From assembly GCA_013297995.1 (NCBI GenBank), contig JAAFJB010000019.1, forward strand, positions 1 to 49,712: DNA of 49,712 bases, given 5' to 3'. A program made the translations under genes and the position numbers. This document shows, in pieces, positions 17,382 through 25,323 of this stretch. This DNA comes from Chitinophagales bacterium (GTDB lineage Bacteria; Bacteroidota; Bacteroidia; Chitinophagales; Chitinophagaceae). Within the stretch, counting starts at the first letter, position 1. Every line of letters starts with the position of its first letter. The notes under the pieces are model-generated. The model was given only the letters and a program-made list of their open reading frames with translations. It was not told the DNA's origin and searched no databases.

Positions 17382-19607
17382 ATGAAGAAGATTGTATTCT
17401 TATTGTGTTTTCATTTGGTAATTTTATCGGTTGCATTAGCCCAGCCAAAGTCTTTCAGATACCAGGCCGTAGCCAGAGGTAGCAATGGAGCATTATTAAC
17501 CAATACGCAAGTAAATCTTAGGTTTTCTATTCGCAATAATACCAATACAGGAGCTATAGAGTATAGAGAAACCCAATCAGCAGCAACCAATGAGTATGGG
17601 TTGTTTTCAGTAGAAGTAGGAGCAGGAACGGCAATAACTGGAAGCTTTGCTGCCATAACATGGAGTGCCACTAGTTCTAAGTTTTTACAAACAGAATTAG
17701 ATTTAGGGGCAGGCTTTATTGATTTGGGAGCTACTAAGTTATTAAGTGTACCCTTTGCTTTATATGCATTGAATAGTGGAACGCCGGGTCCTACAGGGGC
17801 AACCGGACCTACTGGTGCGGCAGGGCCAACAGGAGCTGCTGGGGCAAATGGAACAAACGGCATTAATGGAATAAATGGCAGCAACGGAACAAATGGAGTT
17901 ACAGGAGCAACGGGGCTACCGGGCTCTAATGGAATAAATGGGGCTACAGGTGCAACGGGACCAATAGGGGCTACAGGTGCAACGGGACTCACAGGTGCAA
18001 CAGGGCCACAAGGTCTTGTCGGTGCAACGGGGGCAACGGGAACGAACGGTAGCAATGGAACGAACGGACTTGTTGGTGCTACTGGGCCACAAGGCGCTAC
18101 TGGAGCAACGGGACTCACAGGTGCAACTGGCACACAAGGTCTTGTAGGTGCAACTGGAGCAGCGGGTACTAACGGCACCAATGGAACTAACGGACTTGTA
18201 GGTGCAACCGGACCTGCGGGTGTTGTAGGAGCTACAGGTGCGGCTGGTACTAATGGATCGAATGGAACTAACGGACTTGTTGGTGCTACTGGGCCACAAG
18301 GCGCTACTGGTGCAACGGGACTCACAGGTGCAACCGGACCCGCTGGTGTTGTCGGTGCAACTGGACCCGCTGGTGTTGTCGGTGCAACTGGACCCGCTGG
18401 TGTTGTCGGTGCAACTGGAGCAGCGGGAACGAACGGTACTAATGGAACTAATGGTCTTGTTGGTGCAACTGGACCACAAGGTGCTGCTGGTGTTGTCGGT
18501 GCGACTGGCCCCGCTGGTGTTGTCGGTGCAACTGGCCCTGCTGGTGTTGTCGGTGCGACTGGCCCCGCTGGTGTTGTCGGTGCGACTGGCCCCGCTGGTG
18601 TTGTCGGTGCAACTGGCCCCGCTGGTGTTGTGGGCGCAACTGGTAGTAATGGAACTAACGGCCAAGGCCTACCTACAGGTGGTACAGCCAATCAAGTACT
18701 TTCTAAAATTAATGGTACAGATTATAATACACAGTGGGTAACGCCAAGTGGTGGACTTTCTAATGGATCAGCAGCAGGGCAGATTTATGTAACTGGTACT
18801 AGTCCTTTTACACCTGCACTTCAAACTGTGTCTGGTGATATTACCATTAATTCTTCTGGTGTAACTACCATTGCCAATAATGCGGTAACCAGTGCAAAAA
18901 TTGCAAATGGTGCCGTAAACTCTGGACAAATTGCTGATAATGCTGTATCCTCGTCAAAAATTGCAACTGGTGCCGTAAGCAATACAAATATTGCGGATAA
19001 TGCAATAACCAACTCAAAAATTGCAACTGGTGCCATAAGCAATACAAATATTGTGGATAATGCAATAACCAACTCAAAAATTGCAACTGGTGCCGTAAGC
19101 AATACAAATATTGCGGATAATGCGGTAACCGCCGCAAAAATTGCAGCTGATGCAGTAACCACTACAAAAATTTTGGACGCAAATGTTACTACAGCTAAAA
19201 TTGCTGCTAACGCAGTAACCGTTGCAAAAATAGGAACCACCTCAGGTACCGCCTCTGCTACAACTTATTTAAGGGGTGATGGTACATGGAATACGCCAAG
19301 TGGGGGAGGATCTGATACATATTCAATACTAAATGCAAATACCACTCTAGCAGATGCAAGTGGCAGATACCTAGTAACTACTACCAACTGTACACTCACT
19401 TTACCAGCTTCTCCTACAACAGGTATTGTTATTAAAATAGCTTGTAGATCAGGTCGCTCCGTACCAATAAACTTTAACTCTCAAACTGTTTTCGAGGCAG
19501 CTTTACTTGTTAGTATAACTTCTATAACACTTAGTTCATCATCTGCACTGGCTGTAACTTTTTTGTATGACGGCACTCAGTGGTTATTAACCTATTCCAT
19601 TGGTTAA
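17382..19607 (+). CDS. Secreted collagen-like repeat protein
   Basis: 741 residues. Signal peptide at 1-20 (ending SVALAQ). Residues 21-132 form an N-terminal beta domain beginning [20 protein letters not shown], common in surface proteins of this phylum. Residues 133-429 are Gly-x-y triplets ([20 protein letters not shown]) with many near-identical DNA repeats. A hinge follows with [20 protein letters not shown]. Residues of about 495-620 hold about twelve decapeptides of the form [20 protein letters not shown], then a beta-rich C-terminal domain. No T9SS sorting tail is visible. It is probably a fibrous surface or tail-fibre-like adhesin. The repeats make length changes by slippage likely. 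Confidence 0.85.
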   Translation: MKKIVFLLCFHLVILSVALAQPKSFRYQAVARGSNGALLTNTQVNLRFSIRNNTNTGAIEYRETQSAATNEYGLFSVEVGAGTAITGSFAAITWSATSSKFLQTELDLGAGFIDLGATKLLSVPFALYALNSGTPGPTGATGPTGAAGPTGAAGANGTNGINGINGSNGTNGVTGATGLPGSNGINGATGATGPIGATGATGLTGATGPQGLVGATGATGTNGSNGTNGLVGATGPQGATGATGLTGATGTQGLVGATGAAGTNGTNGTNGLVGATGPAGVVGATGAAGTNGSNGTNGLVGATGPQGATGATGLTGATGPAGVVGATGPAGVVGATGPAGVVGATGAAGTNGTNGTNGLVGATGPQGAAGVVGATGPAGVVGATGPAGVVGATGPAGVVGATGPAGVVGATGPAGVVGATGSNGTNGQGLPTGGTANQVLSKINGTDYNTQWVTPSGGLSNGSAAGQIYVTGTSPFTPALQTVSGDITINSSGVTTIANNAVTSAKIANGAVNSGQIADNAVSSSKIATGAVSNTNIADNAITNSKIATGAISNTNIVDNAITNSKIATGAVSNTNIADNAVTAAKIAADAVTTTKILDANVTTAKIAANAVTVAKIGTTSGTASATTYLRGDGTWNTPSGGGSDTYSILNANTTLADASGRYLVTTTNCTLTLPASPTTGIVIKIACRSGRSVPINFNSQTVFEAALLVSITSITLSSSSALAVTFLYDGTQWLLTYSIG
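17782..18668 (+). repeat. Collagen-like coding repeat array
   Basis: Period 9/18 nt with higher-order units. The unit encoding GATGPAGVV recurs about ten times with nearly the same bases between about 18330 and 18640. The low divergence between adjacent units suggests recent duplication. Confidence 0.85.
18891..19240 (+). repeat. 60-bp coding repeats (paired decapeptides)
   Basis: A 60-bp unit encoding two decapeptides (as in [10 protein letters not shown] + [10 protein letters not shown]) is repeated almost exactly three times at 18960-19139, with more diverged copies on both sides. Confidence 0.85.
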
Positions 19608-19648
19608 TTTAATCATTGCTTGCAGTTTTTGCTAAAGTATTATTTACT

Positions 19649-19678
19649 AAAGCGTAGTTAACAGCTACGCTTTTTTTA
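19649..19678 (+). terminator. Rho-independent terminator behind the collagen-like gene
   Basis: AAAGCGTAG (19649-19657) and CTACGCTTT (19665-19673) form a 9-bp stem with a 7-nt loop, followed by T residues. Confidence 0.85.
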
Positions 19679-19710
19679 TTGTAGTGTTACTGGTCAATAG
19701 ACATTGGACA

Positions 19711-19760
19711 TTGCCCCTCACTTTGTTGGGGGTGACGATCCGCCGCGGCGGACGATATTG
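19711..19760. repeat. REP-like palindromic element, copy 1
   Basis: CCCCTCACTTTGTTGGGGG and GTGAC form a short hairpin, followed by TCCGCCGCGGCGGA, a perfect 14-bp palindrome, then CGATATT. This is the first of at least eight related intergenic copies up to 28.9 kb. Confidence 0.7.
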
Positions 19761-19796
19761 CAGGGTTTAGGGTTGCTGATTGTCTGGCAATTTTCT

Positions 19797-19862
19797 ATAC
19801 CGCTCCAACTTGAGGTACCAAATTGGCTCCTCAAGTTTTCCAAATCCTTGATTGCGAGTTGG
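19797..19862 (-). pseudogene. ORF6N-domain gene fragment A
   Basis: The minus strand encodes QLAIKDLENLRSQFGTSSWS, which corresponds to QLTIKEFENLRCQFGSSSWG of the complete ORF6N gene at 28942-29550, with clear base-level similarity. Only about 22 codons remain; the flanks are REP-like repeat and the vapB promoter region. Confidence 0.75.
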
Positions 19863-19886
19863 GTTTAAGGTTTCGATTTAGATTGT

Positions 19887-19894
19887 TACATTTG
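19887..19894 (+). promoter_or_regulatory. -7 promoter element of the VapB-like antitoxin gene
   Basis: TACATTTG with TTTA at 19864-19867 (19-bp spacer), 14 bp before the ATG at 19909. Confidence 0.6.
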
Positions 19895-19908
19895 TCAAAA
19901 TATTTTAT

Positions 19909-20139
19909 ATGGCTTTAATAACTCAAAATATAAGCATTGCCGACTATTACTTTGGCGTTTTAAAAAATCTCAATTCTAATAGTAAGCTTGACTTGATTTC
20001 AAAGCTATCTCAGTCTTTAAAAGAACCGGACAAAGCCCAAGAAACCACGTTACAATCACTTTTTGGAGCATATAAATCAGATGAAACTGCAGAAGAGATA
20101 ATTGCTGAAATAAGATCCTCCCGAGTTTTTAATTGTTGA
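19909..20139 (+). CDS. VapB-like antitoxin, 3' end altered
   Basis: 76 residues. ISIADYYFGVLKNL and LDLISKLSQSLK, then LQSLFGAYKSDETAEEII and EIRSSRVFN match small antitoxins that precede PIN-domain VapC toxins in this phylum. In intact relatives the RSSRxFN motif is followed by several more residues. Here the frame ends two codons later and runs straight into the middle of a vapC gene. A deletion has therefore probably removed the last antitoxin codons together with the toxin's start. Own promoter element at 19887-19894. Confidence 0.7.
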   Translation: MALITQNISIADYYFGVLKNLNSNSKLDLISKLSQSLKEPDKAQETTLQSLFGAYKSDETAEEIIAEIRSSRVFNC

Positions 20140-20341
20140 AGCCTTTATCTCAAAGTTTGCAATTATTCCAATTTTCAATTCATTAGATATTTACGCAAAA
20201 GAAAAAGCCAAACTTAGAAAACAAGGATTGCTTATTCACGACTTTGACATATTGATTGGCTCTACGTCTATCGCAAATAGCTTAACGATAGTCACAAATA
20301 ATGTGGCTCACCTAAATAGCCTCTCACTTCGTTCGAGGTGA
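20135..20341 (+). pseudogene. VapC (PIN-domain) toxin, C-terminal remnant
   Basis: Without a start codon, the frame encodes VEAFISKFAIIPIFNSLDIY, a Lys-rich segment, LLIHDFDILIGSTSIA and LTIVTNNVAHLN. The HDFDxxIGxxAI-like segment and the TNN near the end are the C-terminal half of VapC ribonucleases, including their late catalytic aspartates. The N-terminal half is missing. The last residues (SLSLRSR) are read from a REP-like repeat, so the 3' end is also broken. The toxin cannot be functional as it stands. Confidence 0.8.
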
Positions 20342-20357
20342 CGACGATCTGACGAAT
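20318..20357. repeat. REP-like element, copy 2
   Basis: CCTCACTTCGTTCGAGG followed by TGACGACGATCTGACGA. It truncates the vapC remnant. Confidence 0.65.
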
Positions 20358-20379
20358 AATCTAGTAACTTAGTATCCGA

Positions 20380-21390
20380 ATGAACAATCATATCGCCGAT
20401 AGCACTGATAAGGGTAGCCTGAGTATTTATCATGTAAAACGATTGTGGAGTAAACTAGTGTACAAAAACGCCATTAACCAAAACAACGCAAAAGAAGCAG
20501 CACTCGATAATGCGCTGATGGATATACTGGGAATTGGCTATTTGCCTACCTATACATTTGTATATCAACAGAACCCGTCTTTCGCAGATTTTGAAAAATG
20601 GATTTGTACTCATTATCCTGATGGAGAGATACCAATATCAATCACTGAACAATGCAATACATTGTTTAACGATGAAAAAAAAGAAGAAGCTATTATTGTG
20701 CACGAACCTGTATTGAGCGAAACCGATTTGTTGCACTGGCACGAGCTTGGTTATACAATTGTACGCAATGCCATTTCGCCTGAAGACTGCAAAGCCACAA
20801 GGGATCTTATCTGGGCTCATTTAGGGATGGATGAAAATAACCCTGCTTCCTGGTACCAATCACATGAAGCCATACAGGGGATTATGGTTGCTTTGTTTAA
20901 TCATCCACAAATCCACAAAAACCGCCATGCCCCACGTATACGAAAAGCTTATGAACAAATTTGGGGTACGAACAATTTGATTGTTACTTCCGATAAAGTT
21001 GGTTTTAATCCACCCGAAACACCCACCTACATCTACAAAGGAATTGGTTTACACTTCGATACCAGCTTGGCCCAGCCCATACCTTTTGGTACGCAGGGAA
21101 TTTTATACCTAACCGATACGGCTACACATCAAGGGGCATTAACCGTGGTACCCGGCTTTCACCATACCATCCACAATTGGTTAGAAGAATTGGCCCCCGA
21201 TAAAAATCCAAGAGAAGAAAACTTAGCGGCATTTGGCACAAAAGCCATTGCTGCCAATGCAGGTGATTTTATTATTTGGCATCATTGCCTGCCCCATAGT
21301 GCTAGTGCCAATAGAGCGGCAACTCCACGACTGGTTCAATATATGAATTGGTACGACCCATTTGTTGAAAAGCAAAGCGAGTGGTTGTAA
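20380..21390 (+). CDS. Phytanoyl-CoA dioxygenase (PhyH)-family protein
   Basis: 336 residues. A Fe(II)/2-oxoglutarate dioxygenase of the PhyH family, beginning its core at HWHELGYTIVRNAI. The iron ligands are visible as HFD (H225, D227) in GIGLHFDTS and as H306 in CLPHSASAN; an arginine for 2-oxoglutarate follows in ATPRLVQYMNW. The N-terminal 120 residues are not part of the core and I do not recognise them. A -7-like TAACTTAG lies 8 bp upstream of the ATG. It is flanked by decayed toxin-antitoxin genes and by the HigBA locus, with no obvious operon partner. The hydroxylated substrate is unknown. Confidence 0.85.
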   Translation: MNNHIADSTDKGSLSIYHVKRLWSKLVYKNAINQNNAKEAALDNALMDILGIGYLPTYTFVYQQNPSFADFEKWICTHYPDGEIPISITEQCNTLFNDEKKEEAIIVHEPVLSETDLLHWHELGYTIVRNAISPEDCKATRDLIWAHLGMDENNPASWYQSHEAIQGIMVALFNHPQIHKNRHAPRIRKAYEQIWGTNNLIVTSDKVGFNPPETPTYIYKGIGLHFDTSLAQPIPFGTQGILYLTDTATHQGALTVVPGFHHTIHNWLEELAPDKNPREENLAAFGTKAIAANAGDFIIWHHCLPHSASANRAATPRLVQYMNWYDPFVEKQSEWL

Positions 21391-21400
21391 AAAAACGTTT

Positions 21401-21445
21401 TGTCATGCCGAGGCACTTAGACCCCTCACTTCGTTCGGGGTGACA
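21401..21445. repeat. REP-like element, copy 3
   Basis: TGTCATGCCGAGGCA, then ACCCCTCACTTCGTTCGGGGT and GACA. TGTCA and TGACA at the outer ends are inverted, and ACCCC/GGGGT form an inner stem. Confidence 0.75.
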
Positions 21446-21561
21446 GATTACGATATTTAATATTGTTACAATACACAGTATCTATTATCCAATAGCATAA
21501 TAACTCAGTAATAAAAGTTAATTTTTTATTAAATTAAAGTTTACTAATAGAAAACTATTAT

Positions 21562-21569
21562 TATATTTG
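21562..21569 (+). promoter_or_regulatory. -7 promoter element of higB, possibly leaderless
   Basis: TATATTTG, with TTTA at 21540-21543 (18-bp spacer). The GTG start codon begins only 4 bp after the box, so the transcript probably starts at or very near the start codon. Confidence 0.6.
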
Positions 21570-21573
21570 CTTT

Positions 21574-21885
21574 GTGTTAAACATTATTACAAGAAGCACT
21601 TTATTGGAATATTGTAAAAAATATCCAATAGCAGCAACAGCTCTTTTTGAATGGTATCATGAACTGGTTTTAAGTAGTTACAAGAATTTCAATGAGCTAA
21701 AATCGGATTATCCTAGTGCAAGTCTAGTAGGTGATGATCGAGTTGTATTCAATATCATGGGCAATAAATTCAGGCTTGTAGTTAGAATTGTTTTTGAATA
21801 TAAATCGTTACAAATAAAGTGGTTTGGAACACATGCCGACTATGATAAAATTAATGTGGAAACTATTCAGTACAAAAAGAAATAA
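21574..21885 (+). CDS. higB: HigB-type toxin (type II TA)
   Basis: 103 residues with a GTG start. LNIITRSTLLEYCKKYP, LKSDYPSASLVGDDRVVFNI and NKFRLVVRIVFEYKSLQIKW, then FGTHADYDKI match the HigB_toxin family (PF09907), ribosome-dependent mRNA interferases. It is followed after 2 bp by the HTH antitoxin gene, the inverted toxin-first order typical of higBA. The locus appears intact. Confidence 0.88.
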   Translation: MLNIITRSTLLEYCKKYPIAATALFEWYHELVLSSYKNFNELKSDYPSASLVGDDRVVFNIMGNKFRLVVRIVFEYKSLQIKWFGTHADYDKINVETIQYKKK

Positions 21886-21887
21886 CT

Positions 21888-22244
21888 ATGGAACTTAAAT
21901 TAATAAAGACGAAAAAACAATATAATACCTATCTAGATTGGGTTGATACCATGTTCGATAAGAAAATAAAACCCAATACGCCTATTGGAAACAAATTAGA
22001 AGTTGCACTTTTATTGATTAAACAGTATGAAGATGTAAACTACCCAATACCCAAACCAGACCCCATTGATGCTATTAAAATTAAAATGGATGAAAGAGGC
22101 TTGAAGAATAAGGACTTGGTTGGAATATTTGGTAGTAAAGGATATGTTTCTGCTCTTTTAAATAAAAGGAAGCCCCTAACTTTAGAACTTGCCAAACGCT
22201 TTCATACCGAGTTGAATATTCCTGCTGAAATTTTGTTATCCTAA
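21888..22244 (+). CDS. higA: HigA-type antitoxin with XRE helix-turn-helix
   Basis: 118 residues. The N-terminal half (TKKQYNTYLDWVDTMFDKK) binds toxin in this family. The C-terminal half has an HTH of XRE type in IKIKMDERGLKNKDLVGIFG and SKGYVSALLNKRKPLTLELA. It neutralises HigB and represses the operon. It starts 2 bp behind higB and is followed at once by an ORF6N fragment and a REP-like element. Confidence 0.88.
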   Translation: MELKLIKTKKQYNTYLDWVDTMFDKKIKPNTPIGNKLEVALLLIKQYEDVNYPIPKPDPIDAIKIKMDERGLKNKDLVGIFGSKGYVSALLNKRKPLTLELAKRFHTELNIPAEILLS

Positions 22245-22281
22245 TTCTTAGAGCCAATTTTATTACGGTGGTCTTGGTGGT
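22245..22281 (-). pseudogene. ORF6N-domain gene fragment B (3' tail)
   Basis: The minus strand matches the end of the ORF6N gene (PPKPRNKIGFKN region) at nearly every base, but with one extra base that shifts the frame. It begins right after the higA stop codon. Confidence 0.6.
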
Positions 22282-22290
22282 AATTATTGT

Positions 22291-22420
22291 TGAGACCCCT
22301 CACTGCGTTCGGGGTGACAAAGCAGTTTTCATTGCCGAGGCACGAGGCATCCTTTTCAATCAGCATCTCACATTGCCGAGGTAACGAGGCATCTATTTCA
22401 ATCAGCGGTTTGCATTGTAG
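22291..22420. repeat. REP-like elements, copy 4 (compound)
   Basis: GACCCCTCACTGCGTTCGGGG is followed by two copies of ATTGCCGAGGxACGAGGCATC-like units, each trailed by TTTCAATCAGC, at about 22330-22362 and 22371-22405. Confidence 0.7.
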
Positions 22421-22432
22421 TGCGTTCGTTTT

Positions 22433-22717
22433 TTAAGCTGTTATTGAGTTTATTTTTATTTGGCCACCTACGGCTCTTAATACTTTTAAAATTGTAGCAA
22501 ATTGTGGTTTAGCACCATCTGATAATGCTTTGTATAAACTTGGTCTGCTTAAACCTGTTTCTTCAGCAATTTTCGTCATACCAATTGCTTTTGCAATGTG
22601 TCCAATTGCAGTAATAATTTCTTCATTATTCCCTTCTTCCAAAACGGTGTTCAAATATTCTGCAATCATTTCCTTATTGTCTAAGTAATCAGCTATTTCA
22701 AATTTTGTTGTGGTCAT
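22433..22717 (-). CDS. Addiction-module antidote protein (HI1420 type)
   Basis: 94 residues. FEIADYLDNKEMIAEYLNTV, then IGHIAKAIGMTKIAEETGLS and RPSLYKALSDGAKPQFATIL match the putative addiction module antidote family (TIGR02684, HI1420). It carries an HTH that binds the operator. It starts 4 bp behind its toxin gene, in toxin-first order. Appears intact. Confidence 0.87.
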   Translation of the reverse strand: MTTTKFEIADYLDNKEMIAEYLNTVLEEGNNEEIITAIGHIAKAIGMTKIAEETGLSRPSLYKALSDGAKPQFATILKVLRAVGGQIKINSITA

Positions 22718-22721
22718 TTTT

Positions 22722-23021
22722 TTACTTTTTTAATTTGCCCCAAATTTCTTTTGCTTTTTCAATGTCTTTTTGTTGAGTTGATTTATTACCACCGATTAAA
22801 AGAATTATGATTTTGCCATCTTTTTCTCTAAAATAAACTCTATAACCTTTCGCATAATTAATCTTCAATTCTTTTATTCCGCCTCCAATTGGTTTACAAT
22901 CTCCAAAATGTTCGTCTTTTTCTAATTTTTGAATTCTGAATAAAATTTTGGCTTTTGCAGTTAAGTCATCTAGTTTTTTTAGCCATTTGTCGAACTCTGT
23001 TGTTTTTTCGATGTTAAACAT
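22722..23021 (-). CDS. Addiction-module killer protein (RelE/HigB-like, HI1419 type)
   Basis: 99 residues from the ATG at 23021, giving MFNIEKTTEFDKWLKKL at the N-terminus. This start is preferred over an in-frame ATG at 23060 because the -7 element TAAATTTG (minus strand, 23046-23053) would otherwise lie inside the coding region. FRIQKLEKDEHFGDCKPIGG, then GIKELKINYAKGYRVYF and LLIGGNKSTQQKDI match the RelE-fold killer protein of TIGR02683. Paired with the antidote gene downstream. Confidence 0.87.
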   Translation of the reverse strand: MFNIEKTTEFDKWLKKLDDLTAKAKILFRIQKLEKDEHFGDCKPIGGGIKELKINYAKGYRVYFREKDGKIIILLIGGNKSTQQKDIEKAKEIWGKLKK

Positions 23022-23045
23022 TGCAAAAGTGTATTCATTTGGATA

Positions 23046-23053
23046 CAAATTTA
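23046..23053 (-). promoter_or_regulatory. -7 promoter element of the HI1419/HI1420-type TA operon
   Basis: TAAATTTG on the minus strand, 25 bp before the chosen ATG at 23021. No clear -33. Confidence 0.5.
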
Positions 23054-23094
23054 TGGCCAAAATTTTAAATTACCAGATTGTTTTTAAAATTAGC

Positions 23095-23210
23095 GATCAG
23101 CGGTTTGCATTGTCCGAGGTACGAGGCATCTATTAAAATTTGATCTTCCGAATATTGCAGAGACCCCTCACTTCGTTCGGGGTGACAAAAGGGAGTGTTC
23201 GGGGTGACAG
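23095..23210. repeat. REP-like elements, copy 5 (compound)
   Basis: TTTGCATTGTCCGAGG and ACGAGGCATC, a spacer, then AGACCCCTCACTTCGTTCGG and GGTGACA, and a further GTTCGGGGTGACA. Same order of sub-elements as at 22291 and 28127. Confidence 0.7.
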
Positions 23211-23220
23211 CACTTGATTT

Positions 23221-23281
23221 TCAACCCAATAACCCAATAACTCAATCCCGAATGCTCGGGATAAATAACCTAATAACTTAA
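23221..23281. repeat. 8-nt repeat tract behind the AmiC-like gene, with a hairpin
   Basis: On the minus strand, GTTATTAG/GTTATTGA/GTTATTGG-type units follow the stop codon at 23282 directly. ATCCCGA (23245-23251) and TCGGGAT (23256-23262) form a 7-bp stem inside it. Confidence 0.65.
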
Positions 23282-24445
23282 CTACACACACAAATACGGA
23301 TTCTGCCAACCGCTTAAATGCTCTTTGTGTATTTCTTCGTATACGGCATGGTCAAACCGCAAAGCTTGGCCTTGCGCAATTGCTATTTTGTGAACAATTT
23401 TGTTTTTGATGTTTATTTTTTCAATATCAATAGTGGGTAACGCATAATTAGAATCTGCATAAAAATTACGTGTGCCACGAGGGCTTTTGATATGTATATT
23501 TTTGAGTAGCTTGGCTACTTCCTTCAAATCCTTTCTTTGCAAGGCAGGCATGGTTTCTAATAAAGCCAAACCCAATTCATAACCCATCAAGGAAAAGATC
23601 GTTGGTTTTTCGCCCGTTGCTTGCAAATATTTTTGTTTGAATTGCTGATTAACCGCATCAGGCGAATTAAAATTATACATAGATGCACTGTAGCATTCCA
23701 TATCTATATCTACTTGCTCCAAAATATCTTCTGATGCCATGTGGGCAGAAATAATCAAGGGCACTTTACCATATAGCTTTGAGTTTCGATAAGCCCTAAG
23801 AAAATCTACCGCTTCATACCCACAAAAAATAGCGTGGATATAACTAGGTAAATTATTTTCATCTAATGCATCTATATACTGGTTGGTTTTAAACCCAATA
23901 TCGGTATGGTGGGTGCCGGGGTCGTACATGATGGTATAATCAATTTCACTTGATCCGGCAATTACTGTACCCTGCCTAAAAGCATTGTGCAAATGATAAC
24001 CACAATCGAAAAAGCCCATGGCAACAGAACCCTTATCGGCAAATTGTTGTTGCGCCCATAAACCCAATGCGTATTCTGACTGCCAGAGTTGGAAGCTATT
24101 GAAAAAAATAGACTCTGTAATGGTGTGGGTATAAGGAATATACTCACCCATATCACTAAACAAGCCAATTCGCTGATGCCTGTTAAACATAGGAACTAGC
24201 GATGGAATAACTTTATAATTGAGCAAACCAAATACAATATCGGTTTGGTTAAATACCAACAATTTTTGTACGGTATTTTCTACCTGTGCAACCGATGCCT
24301 GCTGCACAAACTCAGGAATAAACTGAAAGAAATTTTCCGTTATAAGTGAAGCAGGCAAAGCCGCATTAAACCCTTTTATCAAATCGCCCGACAAATTGGG
24401 ATATACCGTAGAATGATAAAACAACACCCCTATTTTAATACTCAT
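23282..24445 (-). CDS. Periplasmic-binding-protein-like sensor without signal peptide (AmiC-like)
   Basis: 387 residues, type I periplasmic-binding fold (Peripla_BP family). It starts directly with IKIGVLFYHSTVYPNLSGDL and has no signal peptide. Alternating VAMGFFDCGYHLHNAF and IHAIFCGYEAVDFLRAY segments mark the two lobes; the end has IKSPRGTRNFYADSN. Transport receptors of this fold are exported, whereas AmiC, an amide sensor, is cytoplasmic, so a cytoplasmic ligand-sensing role is more likely here (inference). No regulator or permease gene lies beside it. It is the last gene of the minus cluster, 18 bp behind the tail-collar gene. Confidence 0.7.
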   Translation of the reverse strand: MSIKIGVLFYHSTVYPNLSGDLIKGFNAALPASLITENFFQFIPEFVQQASVAQVENTVQKLLVFNQTDIVFGLLNYKVIPSLVPMFNRHQRIGLFSDMGEYIPYTHTITESIFFNSFQLWQSEYALGLWAQQQFADKGSVAMGFFDCGYHLHNAFRQGTVIAGSSEIDYTIMYDPGTHHTDIGFKTNQYIDALDENNLPSYIHAIFCGYEAVDFLRAYRNSKLYGKVPLIISAHMASEDILEQVDIDMECYSASMYNFNSPDAVNQQFKQKYLQATGEKPTIFSLMGYELGLALLETMPALQRKDLKEVAKLLKNIHIKSPRGTRNFYADSNYALPTIDIEKINIKNKIVHKIAIAQGQALRFDHAVYEEIHKEHLSGWQNPYLCV

Positions 24446-24463
24446 GTAGGCAATAATTCTAAA

Positions 24464-25192
24464 TTAGGGACGAGAAGGATAGATACCTTGGGTAACAATT
24501 AAATAGGCAATACCTAAATAAGGTGGTATTGTAGAAAAGGGCGCACTCCCACCAGCTGGTTGAACGGCTACCGTACCCCCATTAATGGTGGTTGCATTGC
24601 CGCTGATGGTTCCGTTAACAGGAGCCAGTTGCGCTGCCGTAGTGCCTCCAACTGGCCAATTTGCAGTATTAGGTGTAGATGCTTGTCCATAAATTTGAAC
24701 AGGTCTAGTAACGCTTGGATTAACCACAATATTTTGAGTTACGGCAGGAACATTTAGGTTACTCGGTGCCGTGTCGGTTGCATTAGCAGTACTAACCGTC
24801 AACGTACCATTAATAGCCGCCGCAGCAACACTAGCGTTTATACCGGCGCCGCCTGTACCCACTGAAATGGTAATGGGAACCGAGCCAGTAGTGGCCGTAA
24901 ATCCTGCTGTGTGCGTGTGATAGGGCATGTTCGCAGGTGTTAGGGTAATTGCAGCACTGCCTCCAGCTTCACCCATTGCAATATTGAGAGCGCCACCAAC
25001 ACCAACTGCTACACGCCCTTTTAAATCGGGGAGATTAAATGTGTTAACCCCGTCGCCTCCAAAAGTAGTGCCTAGCAACGAAAACAATGCACTGTTTTGT
25101 GAAATTGAATAAGCTTGCCCACCGCAATAATCGGTTTGTTTTGGCGCAAAAGTTAGTGCCGAAGGGAAAATGAGACCCATGAAAACGTCCAT
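24464..25192 (-). CDS. Phage tail collar-domain protein (microcystin-dependent protein-like)
   Basis: 242 residues from the ATG at 25192, chosen because MDVFMGLIFPSALTFAP then YCGGQAYSISQNSALFSLLG is the standard start of this family; an in-frame ATG at 25276 adds an AT-rich, unrelated extension. FGGDGVNTFNLPDLKGRVAV is the tail-collar signature. A Thr/Ala/Gly-rich middle and a late PPYLGIAYLIVTQGIYP complete the family pattern. Family members are usually about 170-180 residues, so the middle is expanded. Such proteins resemble tail-fibre tips, but stand-alone copies in Bacteroidota have no proven role. Confidence 0.85.
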   Translation of the reverse strand: MDVFMGLIFPSALTFAPKQTDYCGGQAYSISQNSALFSLLGTTFGGDGVNTFNLPDLKGRVAVGVGGALNIAMGEAGGSAAITLTPANMPYHTHTAGFTATTGSVPITISVGTGGAGINASVAAAAINGTLTVSTANATDTAPSNLNVPAVTQNIVVNPSVTRPVQIYGQASTPNTANWPVGGTTAAQLAPVNGTISGNATTINGGTVAVQPAGGSAPFSTIPPYLGIAYLIVTQGIYPSRP

Positions 25193-25323
25193 AGTGTTAA
25201 TTTTTAATTGTTTTAAATTGAATAGGAAGATACTTATTTTATTAATTTTAAGATTAGTCGGATCTAATAAATACAAGCATTTATTAAAAATTTAACCTAC
25301 TAGTGTAAATTTCTAGAAAACTA

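Noticed and set aside
17411..18691. 426-codon open frame on the minus strand opposite the collagen-like gene (Pro/Val/Ala-rich)
   Set aside because: It is the complement of the Gly-x-y codon repeats, which happen to have no stops; it shows no family motif and no promoter or signal peptide.
17916..18741. Further long open frames on both strands within the collagen-like repeats
   Set aside because: Frame shadows of the same repeat; composition follows the repeat unit only.
17782..19240. Possible CRISPR array
   Set aside because: The repeats are in-frame coding units without unique spacers of constant length, and no cas genes are present.
25193..25276. Longer start for the tail-collar gene
   Set aside because: The added residues are AT-rich and unlike the family; the typical family N-terminus begins at 25192.
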